Shown here: positions 19,401-27,088 of the stretch, in pieces
Position numbering within the stretch: position 1 is the stretch's first letter
Layout of the letters: each line of letters starts with the position of its first letter
Source: Verrucomicrobiota bacterium
Lineage (GTDB): Bacteria > Verrucomicrobiota > Verrucomicrobiia > Limisphaerales > UBA8199
Direction of reading: 5' to 3'
Assembly: GCA_029974925.1 (NCBI GenBank)
Contig: JARKQH010000107.1
Location: forward strand, 1 to 43,665
Length of the DNA: 43,665 bases
The notes under the pieces: generated by a model
What the model saw: only the letters and a program-made list of their open reading frames with translations
Told to the model about the DNA's origin: nothing
Database searches by the model: none
Program-made: the position numbers and the translations under genes

Positions 19401-19581
19401 GATTGACCTCGGTCCGGATGCCGGGGATGAAGGTGGGCAGGTGGTTGCCGTCGGCACACCCGAAACCGTTGCCGCCTGCGCCCACAGCCACACCGGCCAA
19501 GCGCTCCGCGAAGTGCTGCCAGCCAAAAAAACTTCTCGTTCTGCAAATCCGAACCGGACGGTGCCGCGCCGCATGCGGTAA
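16411..19581 (+). CDS. uvrA: Excinuclease ABC subunit UvrA
   Basis: A 1056-residue UvrA, the damage-sensing ATPase of nucleotide excision repair that loads UvrB. It has two ABC modules: Walker A GLSGSGKSS (37-45) with signature LSGGETERV (about 508) and LFVLDEPSVGLH; then GVSGSGKTT (about 690) with LSGGESQRL (about 916) and LFLFDEPTTGLH. Zinc-binding CxxC pairs are visible (HCARCDL with CPTCRGFG; CERCRGAGYE with CPDCNGRRY). The first signature differs from the common LSGGEAQRI. It is about 110 residues longer than E. coli UvrA, partly from an acidic, low-complexity insertion after the second Walker A (about residues 713-745, including AVESDDDQELS) and a proline-rich insertion near 430. It follows ruvB by 10 bp, suggesting a small repair operon. 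Confidence 0.95.
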   Translation: MSKSSARPGIRLRGVRHNNLKNFDLDLPLNQLIVITGLSGSGKSSLAFDTLFAEGQRRYIETFSPYARQFLDRMDKPQVDRIEGIPPAIAVEQRNTVKTTRSTVGTMTEICDYMKALWPHVAQLHCRQCGQPVRKDTPQDVWREASAGAADRSVERLVTFELPLSDKLTLAESLALVARQGYQRLLVGGRVIRLEEAAARMAGEAGSLVVVQDRLRPAGNRAQFIEACEQAYHFGKGRLTLWTLDENSHARDSRHFSNRLHCARCDLEYRPPTPALFSFNHPVGACPTCRGFGRIITIDYHLALPDRSRTLAEGVVKPWQTGQGLECQADLLRLCRQHQIPTDVPFQDLPPQWQKFVIEGDPNYGKDAAHEWPHAWYGVKGYFRWLESRAYKMHVRVLLSRYRAYTACPACQGKRFQPDTLLYRAPRPPALRESPGTKSEGPSGLTLADFYHLPIRDALRFVADLETRLGLRRNDPQAILLGEVKSRLAYLEAVGLGYLTLDRPTRSLSGGETERVNLTTCLGTRLVNTLFVLDEPSVGLHPRDTQRLVHTLQQLRDAGNTVVVVEHEASVIRAANQIVDLGPGHGASGGKVVFQGSYSGILKAPASLTGAYLSGRKHIELPPRRPVLLSPATGTVPRNTIPEALKLRDVPAPAPTPQPCEFLRLEHATRHNLKDLTVDIPLGRLVCITGVSGSGKTTLVREVLLPLLAARLETQRAAAKASERSDAEAVESDDDQELSTEAEVPAARISGWESLGRVVLVDQAILGKTPRSNPAVYIGAFEEIREFFAQTEPARQRGLNASAFSFNSTQGQCERCRGAGYEKIEMQFLSDVFIRCPDCNGRRYRQHILEVKVKGAWARPWSIADLLEATVEESRQFLSAFTESRPARRAVESLRWLEEVGLGYLKLGQPINTLSGGESQRLKLVRHLAEAERDADGKLDTTGADKPTLFLFDEPTTGLHFDDVRVLLGVLQRLVSSGHSVLVIEHNLEVIKCADWVIDLGPDAGDEGGQVVAVGTPETVAACAHSHTGQALREVLPAKKTSRSANPNRTVPRRMR

Positions 19582-19632
19582 TCGCCGGTCCGCAACAGGT
19601 CTGCAATCCGGGAGCCGATTCGGGGGGAGGAA

Positions 19633-20379
19633 TCAAGCCGGGGTCTTTTTGCCCGGGCGCGAGGGCGTCTTGCGCGCCGGTTTGGCCACTTGCATCTGTT
19701 CGCGCAGGCGGGTCAAAGCGGCAAGAGCGGCCTGGCTTTCGGCGGCTTTCTTGCTCTTGCCCTGGCCCCGCGCCAGCTCGACGCCGGCATGGTGAACGGT
19801 ACACTCGAACACCCGGTCATGATCCGGTCCGGTGGCTGAAACCACGTGGTAAACCGGCACTTCGGCCGAAATCGCCTGCACCAGCTCCTGGAGTTCTCCT
19901 TTGGGGTTTTCAATGATGGGAAGGACGGTCAGCTCCCCAAATACCGTTCGAAAAACCCGCAGAATGAGCGCCCGCGCGGTTTCGAAGTCGCTGTCCAGGA
20001 AGACCGCCCCTAGCACGGCCTCGAAGCAATCGGCCAGCGCCGAGCTCCGGTCCCGCCCGCCTTGCAGCTCTTCGCCCTTGCTTAGAATCAGATGCTGCCC
20101 AAGGCCAAGCTGCCGGGCGTGGTCGGCCAAGGTGCGGCGGTTGACCAGCTTGGCGCGGGCCTTGGTGAGTGGCCCTTCATCAAAATCGGGAAACCGCTGA
20201 TAGAGTTCCTGGGTCAGGACCAACTGGAGGACCGCATCCCCGAGGAATTCAAGGCGTTGATTGGTTTGGAGCGAGGCGCCTTGCTCATGGGTAACCGAGG
20301 GGTGCGTCAGCGCCAGCTTGAGCAGGGCCGTGTCCCGGAAGGCGTATCCAAGCTTTTCCTGCAGTTGCTCGTATTCCAT
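19633..20379 (-). CDS. rnc: Ribonuclease III
   Basis: A 248-residue double-strand-specific endoribonuclease used in rRNA processing and mRNA turnover. The catalytic signature NQRLEFLGDAVL is at 40-51 and the second acidic cluster is in ADCFEAVLGAVFLD (about 117-130). A double-stranded RNA-binding domain follows from about 160 (NPKGELQELVQ) to ARGQGKSKKAAESQAALAAL. The C-terminal 20 residues are basic and proline-rich. Length is slightly above the usual 225-240. It lies 22 bp downstream of a zinc-ribbon protein gene, and its stop faces uvrA convergently with 51 bp between. Confidence 0.95.
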   Translation of the reverse strand: MEYEQLQEKLGYAFRDTALLKLALTHPSVTHEQGASLQTNQRLEFLGDAVLQLVLTQELYQRFPDFDEGPLTKARAKLVNRRTLADHARQLGLGQHLILSKGEELQGGRDRSSALADCFEAVLGAVFLDSDFETARALILRVFRTVFGELTVLPIIENPKGELQELVQAISAEVPVYHVVSATGPDHDRVFECTVHHAGVELARGQGKSKKAAESQAALAALTRLREQMQVAKPARKTPSRPGKKTPA

Positions 20380-20401
20380 CGCTCAGAATCACCGGTTCAA
20401 A

Positions 20402-21064
20402 TCAGGCCTTGGCCGATGATGCCCCCGTCTCTGCTCCAGCCAGGTCCGTTGTGCCCCCATCAGCCGGGGAAGAGGCGGCCCCCTCCGCGGCGGGTTCCTG
20501 AGCCTGAGCCACCTCGGCGGCGGGGCCTGCTCCACCCGGGCTCTGGGGAACCGCCGGGTTCAGGCCGTGTTCGAGAAGTTCGGCCACATCGCGCTGAACC
20601 GCATCAAGCTGGTTCAGTTGCAGGACAGGGTCCACCACCGTAAACACATCCCCCGTGCGAGGGTGCTCGTAGATAAACACACGCTGCCCGTCCCGGACGA
20701 CCTGCTCCTTGACCTTTAGCAGCCGCTTGCGTTCGAGCATGACCGCCAGGATGTACATCGCGGGAGCGTAACGTGGATCATTGATTTCCACCAACTTGCG
20801 CAGGAGGGATTCGGCGTTCTCCTTGTGGATCGGCTCGACGGGGGGCGGCGGCAGCTCGTAAATCCCCTGCCAATACGAGACGAACCCCTTGCGCTCCCGC
20901 GCCCCCTCGCTGTATTGCTTGTCCCAGCAGCCCCGGCAAATGTCCAGCCGCCGGAATCCTGTCCGCTCGTCAAAAAGGAGGGTGTGGTAAACCTCCTTGT
21001 CGGCAAAGGACTTGCCACACGCTTCGCAAGCGTGGGCGCGGGATTGAATGTTCCACTCGATCAT
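20402..21064 (-). CDS. Conserved zinc-ribbon protein of unknown function
   Basis: A 220-residue protein. The ATG at 21064 (MIEWNIQSRA) was preferred over a GTG two codons upstream. The N-terminus carries two CxxC pairs, HACEACGKSF and DICRGCWDKQ, spaced as a zinc ribbon. A helical middle part follows (AESLLRKLVEINDPRYAPAMYILAVMLERKR) and then a strand-rich segment FIYEHPRTGDVFTVVDPV. The last 60 residues are alanine/proline/glutamate-rich and probably disordered. I do not recognise an assigned function. The 22-bp spacing to rnc suggests co-transcription, so a role in RNA metabolism or a ribosome-linked process is possible but unproven. Confidence 0.72.
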   Translation of the reverse strand: MIEWNIQSRAHACEACGKSFADKEVYHTLLFDERTGFRRLDICRGCWDKQYSEGARERKGFVSYWQGIYELPPPPVEPIHKENAESLLRKLVEINDPRYAPAMYILAVMLERKRLLKVKEQVVRDGQRVFIYEHPRTGDVFTVVDPVLQLNQLDAVQRDVAELLEHGLNPAVPQSPGGAGPAAEVAQAQEPAAEGAASSPADGGTTDLAGAETGASSAKA

Positions 21065-21209
21065 GGGCACGGCTCAAAAACGGCTCAAACTCACCCCTAT
21101 TATTCCCATCAGACCAGCCGCTGCAACCCTCAACTGCGCATGGCCGGTCGCTCGTCGGGTCCTCCCAAACCTTGTATTCCAGTCCGGGTGCCGGAACTGT
21201 CGCTGGCTG

Positions 21210-21367
21210 ATGGCTCAGCCACCTCAAGCAGTCCTGGACCTTGTCCGGCGGTTCGAAGAAAACCGCGAAGCATACCACTCGCCAGCCTATAACGAGACAC
21301 AGCTCCGGCGGGAGTCTCTGGACCCCTGCTCAAGGCTCGGAGCCGGGATGTCGCCAATGAACAGGGC
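21210..21367 (+). pseudogene. Remnant of a type IIG (Eco57I-like) restriction-modification enzyme N-terminus
   Basis: In the 424-bp gap between two minus-strand genes, a plus-strand ATG at 21210 opens MAQPPQAVLDLVRRFEENRE, followed by AYHSPAYNETQLRRESLDP. This closely matches the conserved N-terminus of Eco57I-type restriction-modification methylases (pattern RFxxNxxAYxSPxYNETQxRREFIDPF). After DP, at about 21326, the match continues in the -1 frame as LLKARSRDVANEQG, corresponding to the family's FFKALGWDVxNxxG, and then stops at about 21367. So about 52 codons survive with one frameshift, and the rest of a gene of roughly 1000 codons is gone. Family assignment is from memory of the conserved N-terminal pattern. 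It is probably a deletion scar. Confidence 0.7.
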
Positions 21368-21488
21368 TGCGCGCCCACGCTGACGAGAACGTCCCGGCAG
21401 CAGGCCGCCCTTCTGCCGCGCCTGGAGGGTGGACTCCAGGTTGGCGCAGGAAGAACGTGCCAGACTTAAACCCGGGCGGCCCGGGACC

Positions 21489-24400
21489 TCAGAAGGCCTG
21501 CAAGCGGAAAAATCGTTGCGGCTCGCTCGTGTTGACGGGAACGGTGAAGCTGAAGCCGCCATTGCCATCGAAAACATTCGTGAGCGCGGGAGTCCAGCTT
21601 GCAGCCGGGAGGCCAATGTCTGTCGCCGTCAACACCCGGTATTCTCCGTTGGGAAGGCCGTTGCCGCCGCTGACCGTCAGGTTGCCGTCGGCGACGACGA
21701 CGTTCGTTATGCCCGGCTGGACGCTCGCGACCGTGATCGTGCCCGCCGTGTTCAACGCGCTCAGGTTCCAGCGAAGGCCCGGACCGGGCGTTGCCGGCTG
21801 GACCGCGCTGAAGGCGCCCAGGTAGCTGCCGGCGTTGAAGAGCTTGAAGCTGTCACCGGCCTGATAGGGCGCTCCAAGATTCACGAGGATGAGCGTGCCG
21901 CCATAGGTGATGCTGGCGCCGGCTTGAAGCACATCGTTTGTGCCCAGGGACCGGTCGAGTTCCATGATGTTGGTCCCCTGCAGCACCACGGCGCCGCCGA
22001 CGGTCAACCTGCCAATGGACGTTCCCGGCGTGAGCGTGCCGGCGGCGTTGACTTCGAGGTTGCCGGCAGCCGAGCCGTTGCCCGCAAGCACGCCCCCGGC
22101 GACCGTGATCGTGCCGCCTCCGCTGAGCGTTCCGGCCAGGTTCAGGGTGCCGCTATTGACCAGCGTGTTGCCCGAATACGTGCAGGTCCCGTCCAAGGTA
22201 AGGGTCCGGAGGCCGGCCATGATAATGCCGGAGGGAGCCGATTCGCCCACGTTGTTCAACACCAAATCCGAGCCGATTTGCGGCGTGGTATTCCAGCCCG
22301 GTGTTTTTGGCGAGAAGGCGGCATCGCCGCCGGTCAGCGTGACGCTTTGGAACACGACCGGATGGTCCGGACCGGTGCCATTGAGGTTCACCCCCAGTTC
22401 CTGCCCGCCGCCAATCCTGAGGTTGCCCATGGTGATGGTGCTTCCCGCCGGCGCGGACCCCAAGGGGTCCAGAACCACAAGACCGGTCCCGGCCACTACG
22501 ACGTCATTGCCAAATACCGTGGCGCCAGCCGAATTATTCCGCAGGTTGAGCTCCGAATAGGTTCCGTTCAGTGTATTGTTGGTCAGCACGCCGCCCTGCA
22601 GCACGATTTTCCCCGTGCCGGCCGGGCTGAAGGGGCCGGCCACGCTGGTTTGCAGTTCCCCCTTGACCCGGTTGGAAAGAATGAGGGTGCCGCTGAAAGT
22701 GCTGACCTCGGTGCCGCGCAGCCGGAAGCCGCTGCCGCCATCGGGCGAGGGGTCGTTGAATACGGTGGCGACAATCACCGTACCCGCCCCGTGCCAGGAA
22801 TTGGTGAAGCTGACTTCAATGCCGTCGGTCGGGGTGAGAAGATTCTGGGGGTCGGCGATGTAGAGAGTGGAAGTCGTGGAAGCGGCGGCGGTCACGCTCA
22901 TGGGCGCCGGGTTGAGGGTGACGGTTGTGCCGAGGGTGCCGCCCGCCAGCAGAATTTGATTGGTGTGGGCCGCCCCGAGCACGAGCGTCCCTCCGCTGTT
23001 AACCGTTACGGCGGCGCCAGAGCCGGGCGCATTCAGATGGCCGGTTCGCAGCGTGCCGTTGTTGACCGTCAATCCTCCGCTGAAGCTGTTGGCCCCGCTG
23101 AGGATGAGTGTGTTGGGGCCATTCTGCAGGAGGCTGCCCGGCCCCGAGATGGCGTTGGCCACGGTGGCATTGACCGGTTGATCGAACGCCAGCTCGCCTT
23201 CCACCGAGATGGCTCCCAGGAAGTCGTTGGCGGCGCTGTTGGCGAGGGTCAGCCTGCGGGACCCTTGCTTGGTAATGCCGGTGGATCCGCTGAGCTTGCC
23301 ACTGCCGGTGAAGGTGTAGTCGAGAACGTTGTTGTCCACCGTCAGGCTGCCCGGCGTCAGGGTTTCGGTCACGAGATGGACCGTCGAAGTGAGCGCCGTG
23401 TCATTGAACGTGACGAAATCGCCGGCGTTGTTGTAATTGGTCGGCACACCGCCCGCCAGCCAGTTGAGGGTGGTGGTGTCCCACAGGCCGTTTTGCGCGC
23501 CGGTCCACACGATGGCCTGCGCCGGCGGCGGGCCGTTGGTGACGATCAGGTCAATCGTCAGGGTGGCCAGGTTGTTCGACAGATACCCCTCGAACGGCGG
23601 GCTGCCCGCCGGCAGCGTGCCCAGCCCGATATTGTCGAAGCCCAGGCCGCCAATGGCATTTGCGTACTGGATCACTTGGAACTGGGCCGGATAAGCGCTA
23701 ATCGAGGGAAGCGAGCGGATGTTGATCACGTTGGTGCTGCCGCCGGTGGTCAGCGTTACCACGTTGGCCGGGGCCGATTCCGCCGCCCGCAGTGTCAGGG
23801 TCGCATCGCTCACGTCCAGGAGGTCAATCGGATTGCTGGCGCTGCCAAAGCTGCCACTCACGCTCAGTGATCCATTCGCCACCGTAACGATGCCCGTGGT
23901 CGCCAGCGAGGTGGTCTTGATCATGTCCCCCGCGGTCACGCTTCCGCCCCCCTGAATATTCAGGGTTCCCGTGGCGGAGGTGCCCACCGACGCGGTGCTC
24001 TTGTTGCCCAACGAGAGGGTTCCGACGGTCAGCTCCCCGGCATAACCGACCGTCAGCGTGCCGGTGGCGCGGGAATTGGTCGAGTTGCCCGAACATACCG
24101 CCAGGTTGATGGTTGTGGCATCCACCACTCCCTGGTCGAATTCAAACAGCCCAATCGCGCTGTAACCGCCGGTGTCCGACCCGCTCTGGCTGCGGCTCAT
24201 CTGGCCCAAGGTCAGAGTCGCGAACTTGAGGTCCACCGGATGGCCATTGAACAACACGTTGCCGGTGGTGATCAACGTGGCGGTCCCGCCCGTGTTGCGG
24301 TTGCCGACCGTCATCGTCGTGCGATGCGAATCGGTTCCGCCGGCGCCGCGCATTCTCAAGCCGCCGGAACCGCTTGCGAACTGCAGGGTCGTTGTGGACC

Positions 24401-25109
24401 GGCCCCCGCCCACGTTGAACGTGTTCACGTTAATAATGTTCGTGCCGGCGCCGACGTTGAAGCTCGGGGTGGAGGAGGTGCCGGTGGCGCCGTTGATGTT
24501 GATCGTCCCGGCCGTGATGTGGTTGCTGCCGCTGGCCAGCGTGAGGTTGCCGGAGCTTCGGCTTCCCAACGTCCCAATCGCGATGGTGCCCGCGCTGGCG
24601 TTATAAACAAACGTGGCCAGACCCGAGAGGTCCAGGTTGCCCGGAGCCTGGCTGCCACTGCTGGCGCTGCCGTTGCCGAGCGTCATGTTTCCCGTGGCCA
24701 CAAAGGTGCCCTCGCCCACCAGGGCGGCCGACGTCGTGATGCCCCCCGCGGCAAGACTGCCAACCACCGTCGCTCCGCCGACCGTCAGGGTGGTCCCGGC
24801 CGGAATCTGGGTCACGTGCCAGGCGCTGGAATTGGTGTAGCTCAAGGCGGCTATGGTGGTGTCGGCGCCCACAATGTTGTTGACGGTGAACTGGTCCCCG
24901 ACTGTCGCAGTATCGTTGAAAATCGCGGTATCCCCCGAACCCGGGGGACTCGGATTCCAGTTGGCGGGCGTGGCCCAGAGCGTATCCACCCCGCTGGCCC
25001 CCGTCCAAAGCGTCGTGGCGGCGTGGGCTGCGCCGACCAAGACCCCGGACAGGAGGGTGGCGACCAGGAGGCTCTGGAAGTTCGAGAAGTGAGAGCGATG
25101 GATTTTCAT
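21489..25109 (-). CDS. Secreted autotransporter-associated beta-strand repeat protein
   Basis: A 1206-residue exported protein with a signal peptide (MKIHRSHFSNFQSLLVATLL, cleavage near AHAA). The mature protein is rich in Gly, Thr, Ser and Asn and is built from repeated beta-strand units of PATR type, for example GTLNLAGTLSGGGTITVAGG and NTLILSGANSFSGGLTVNNG. Two segments open alike (TLWTGASGVDTLWATPANW and IVWTGAQNGLWDTTTLNW), marking two beta-helix halves at about residues 33 and 537. There is no C-terminal autotransporter barrel; the end is a short module with EYRVLTATDI and a terminal PQRFFRLQAF, a motif shared with other exported proteins here. It is likely a surface or matrix adhesin-like protein. 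Function is unknown. It has a candidate promoter of its own. Confidence 0.88.
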   Translation of the reverse strand: MKIHRSHFSNFQSLLVATLLSGVLVGAAHAATTLWTGASGVDTLWATPANWNPSPPGSGDTAIFNDTATVGDQFTVNNIVGADTTIAALSYTNSSAWHVTQIPAGTTLTVGGATVVGSLAAGGITTSAALVGEGTFVATGNMTLGNGSASSGSQAPGNLDLSGLATFVYNASAGTIAIGTLGSRSSGNLTLASGSNHITAGTININGATGTSSTPSFNVGAGTNIINVNTFNVGGGRSTTTLQFASGSGGLRMRGAGGTDSHRTTMTVGNRNTGGTATLITTGNVLFNGHPVDLKFATLTLGQMSRSQSGSDTGGYSAIGLFEFDQGVVDATTINLAVCSGNSTNSRATGTLTVGYAGELTVGTLSLGNKSTASVGTSATGTLNIQGGGSVTAGDMIKTTSLATTGIVTVANGSLSVSGSFGSASNPIDLLDVSDATLTLRAAESAPANVVTLTTGGSTNVINIRSLPSISAYPAQFQVIQYANAIGGLGFDNIGLGTLPAGSPPFEGYLSNNLATLTIDLIVTNGPPPAQAIVWTGAQNGLWDTTTLNWLAGGVPTNYNNAGDFVTFNDTALTSTVHLVTETLTPGSLTVDNNVLDYTFTGSGKLSGSTGITKQGSRRLTLANSAANDFLGAISVEGELAFDQPVNATVANAISGPGSLLQNGPNTLILSGANSFSGGLTVNNGTLRTGHLNAPGSGAAVTVNSGGTLVLGAAHTNQILLAGGTLGTTVTLNPAPMSVTAAASTTSTLYIADPQNLLTPTDGIEVSFTNSWHGAGTVIVATVFNDPSPDGGSGFRLRGTEVSTFSGTLILSNRVKGELQTSVAGPFSPAGTGKIVLQGGVLTNNTLNGTYSELNLRNNSAGATVFGNDVVVAGTGLVVLDPLGSAPAGSTITMGNLRIGGGQELGVNLNGTGPDHPVVFQSVTLTGGDAAFSPKTPGWNTTPQIGSDLVLNNVGESAPSGIIMAGLRTLTLDGTCTYSGNTLVNSGTLNLAGTLSGGGTITVAGGVLAGNGSAAGNLEVNAAGTLTPGTSIGRLTVGGAVVLQGTNIMELDRSLGTNDVLQAGASITYGGTLILVNLGAPYQAGDSFKLFNAGSYLGAFSAVQPATPGPGLRWNLSALNTAGTITVASVQPGITNVVVADGNLTVSGGNGLPNGEYRVLTATDIGLPAASWTPALTNVFDGNGGFSFTVPVNTSEPQRFFRLQAF

Positions 25110-25194
25110 AACCGGCTGGACCGTAACTGAGTTGCTTTTCTTGTGTACATCCGCCCCGAAACCGGAATGAAAACGGTTTGGGCTGACTTCTCAA

Positions 25195-25224
25195 ATCCTA
25201 AGCGCCGCCAGCCCCGCGTGTCAA
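25195..25224 (-). promoter_or_regulatory. Sigma-70-like promoter for the beta-strand repeat protein
   Basis: On the minus strand, a perfect -35 TTGACA (25219-25224) is followed after 18 bp by TAGGAT (25195-25200), four of six matches to the -10 consensus. It would give a leader of about 80 bases before the ATG at 25109. Prediction by eye. Confidence 0.45.
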
Positions 25225-25390
25225 GTCAGCAAAAGGCCGGTCCTGAACGAGACGCTCGATCCAGACTTGCCCCCGGCCCCACCTTCGGCGAGGATTTTCC
25301 CCAATGAATACTGGCATCCTTATTGGGAACCCTTGAGCCGCGGGCATCCGCCAACCCCAACCGCCTCCATTTCTCCCGCCCCCGTCCATC

Positions 25391-27022
25391 ATGCGAGCCC
25401 AGGACCAAGCCGCCGCCGAACGACAGGTCGAAACTGCTCCGGCCAACCACCGCTGGCCACCCCAAGTCAAATACATCGTTGGCAACGAAGCCTGCGAGCG
25501 CTTCAGTTATTACGGCATGAAGGGCATTCTCGCCCTTTACATCACCACGGTGCTGCTCAAGACCCAGGACGATGCCACCACCATCATCGCCCTGTTCAGC
25601 GCCCTGAACTACTTCATGCCGCTGGTGGGGGCGTGGGTTTCCGACCGGTTCTGGGGCCGTTACCACACGATTCTCTGGATTTCCCTGTCCTACTGCGCCG
25701 GGCATGCCGTGCTGGCCACCAGCGACTTCGTCCCGACCCTCGAGGGCAAAACCTGGACCCTTTACGCGGGCCTGGCTCTCATCGCCTTCGGGTCCGGCGG
25801 CATCAAGCCCTGCGTGTCGGCTTTCATGGGCGACCAGTTCAGGCCCGATCAGCGGCACCTCCTGCAGAAAGCCTACGCCGCTTTTTATTGGTCCATCAAC
25901 CTGGGCTCCTTCTTCTCGTTTCTGATCATCCCAGCCATTCGCAAGCAATTCGGCTATAGCTGGGCGTTCGGCGTGCCGGGCATCTTCATGGCCATTGCCA
26001 CCCTGATTTTCTGGCTGGGCACCAAATATTACGTGCGCATCCCGCCCGCCCGCGTCACCAAGACCGCAGGCTTTCTCCGGGTGTTTCTCTCCGCCCACGC
26101 CGCGCAGGGCGGCCCCCGCCTCGGCTCGTGGCTCAATCTGCTGACGGCCATCGGCATCCCCCTTTTTGCCATGGCGGCCCTGGCTTTCGTGGCCTTCAGC
26201 CGTTCAAAAGCGCCGTGGCTGGCCTGGCTGAACTGGACCGCGCTTGGCGCCATCGCCGTTTGGTATGTCTTGATCCTGGTCTTGAGCCTGTCCCGCCGGA
26301 TGGAAATGCCCGAGGGCTTCTGGCTGAGCGTGCAGAACCGGTTCAGCGACACGGAAATTGCCGCCGCCCGCTCCGTCAGCCCCATCTTGTTCGTCTTCGC
26401 CCTGATCCCGGTGTTTTGGGCGCTGTTCGACCAGACCTTTTCCACCTGGGTCCTCCAGGGCGCGAAAATGGTTCCCTATCGCCTGGGGCGGTGGACGATT
26501 GGGCCGGAAGAGATGCTTTCGGCCAATCCGTTGTTCGTCATGCTGCTGATCCCGGTGATGACCTGGGGGCTGTATCCGCTGCTCGGGCGCCTGGCCACGC
26601 CGCTGCGGCGCATGGCCGCCGGCATGTTCCTGGCCGCCCTCTCCTACGTGGTGGTGGCGATGCTTCAATCCCGCATCGAAGCCGGCGCCCAGCTCTCCAT
26701 TCTGTGGCAAATCCTGCCCTACATCATCCTGACCATCGCCGAGGTGCTCGTTTCAACCACCGGGCTCGAGTTCGCCTTCCGGGAAGCGGCGCCCCAGATG
26801 AAAAGCACCATCATGGGCTTCTGGAATCTCACGATCACCATGGGCAACCTCATGGTCGTTGGTTTTACCCGCGCGCTCGCCGGGGAAGGAGCGCACGACG
26901 CTTCGGTCAGCAGTTCCCGTTTTCTGATGTATGCCGCGCTGACGTTCGCCGTGGCCATCCTCTTCAGCCTCGTCGCGGCGTTCTACCGCTACCGCGACAC
27001 CGCCGCCGCCCAAGGCAAGTAA
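25391..27022 (+). CDS. POT/PTR2-family proton-coupled peptide transporter
   Basis: A 543-residue inner-membrane transporter of the major facilitator superfamily, POT branch, which imports di- and tripeptides with protons. The first helix carries the diagnostic ExxERFxYY motif as EACERFSYYGMKGIL, and the fifth-helix PTR2 signature reads GSGGIKPCVSAFMGDQF. About 12-14 transmembrane segments are visible, with the two extra helices of bacterial POTs and a long polar loop around 205-225. The N-terminal 28 residues are soluble. The start ATG at 25391 has no Shine-Dalgarno. It is monocistronic and faces korB convergently. The substrate could also be another small compound, since POT members vary. 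Confidence 0.92.
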   Translation: MRAQDQAAAERQVETAPANHRWPPQVKYIVGNEACERFSYYGMKGILALYITTVLLKTQDDATTIIALFSALNYFMPLVGAWVSDRFWGRYHTILWISLSYCAGHAVLATSDFVPTLEGKTWTLYAGLALIAFGSGGIKPCVSAFMGDQFRPDQRHLLQKAYAAFYWSINLGSFFSFLIIPAIRKQFGYSWAFGVPGIFMAIATLIFWLGTKYYVRIPPARVTKTAGFLRVFLSAHAAQGGPRLGSWLNLLTAIGIPLFAMAALAFVAFSRSKAPWLAWLNWTALGAIAVWYVLILVLSLSRRMEMPEGFWLSVQNRFSDTEIAAARSVSPILFVFALIPVFWALFDQTFSTWVLQGAKMVPYRLGRWTIGPEEMLSANPLFVMLLIPVMTWGLYPLLGRLATPLRRMAAGMFLAALSYVVVAMLQSRIEAGAQLSILWQILPYIILTIAEVLVSTTGLEFAFREAAPQMKSTIMGFWNLTITMGNLMVVGFTRALAGEGAHDASVSSSRFLMYAALTFAVAILFSLVAAFYRYRDTAAAQGK

Positions 27023-27062
27023 CGACCGCAAACTCCGGGCTTCGAACGCCGGCGCTCGGAAC

Positions 27063-27084
27063 CCGGGCGCCGCGCCGCGCCCGG
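27063..27084. terminator. GC hairpin between convergent genes, possible shared terminator
   Basis: CCGGGCGC, six bases CGCGCC, and GCGCCCGG form a perfect 8-bp inverted repeat in the 66-bp gap between the convergent peptide transporter and korB genes. No T-run follows on either strand, so intrinsic termination is uncertain. Confidence 0.35.
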
Positions 27085-27088
27085 CGGC

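Noticed and set aside
21429-23870. A long plus-strand open frame opposite the beta-strand repeat protein
   Set aside because: It mirrors the repetitive Gly/Thr/Ala coding of the sense strand and shows no family motif or signal peptide.
21489-25109. Tandem DNA repeats or a CRISPR-like array in the repeat-protein gene
   Set aside because: The repeats are at the protein level (short Gly/Thr beta-strand units) with divergent nucleotide sequence and no regular spacers.
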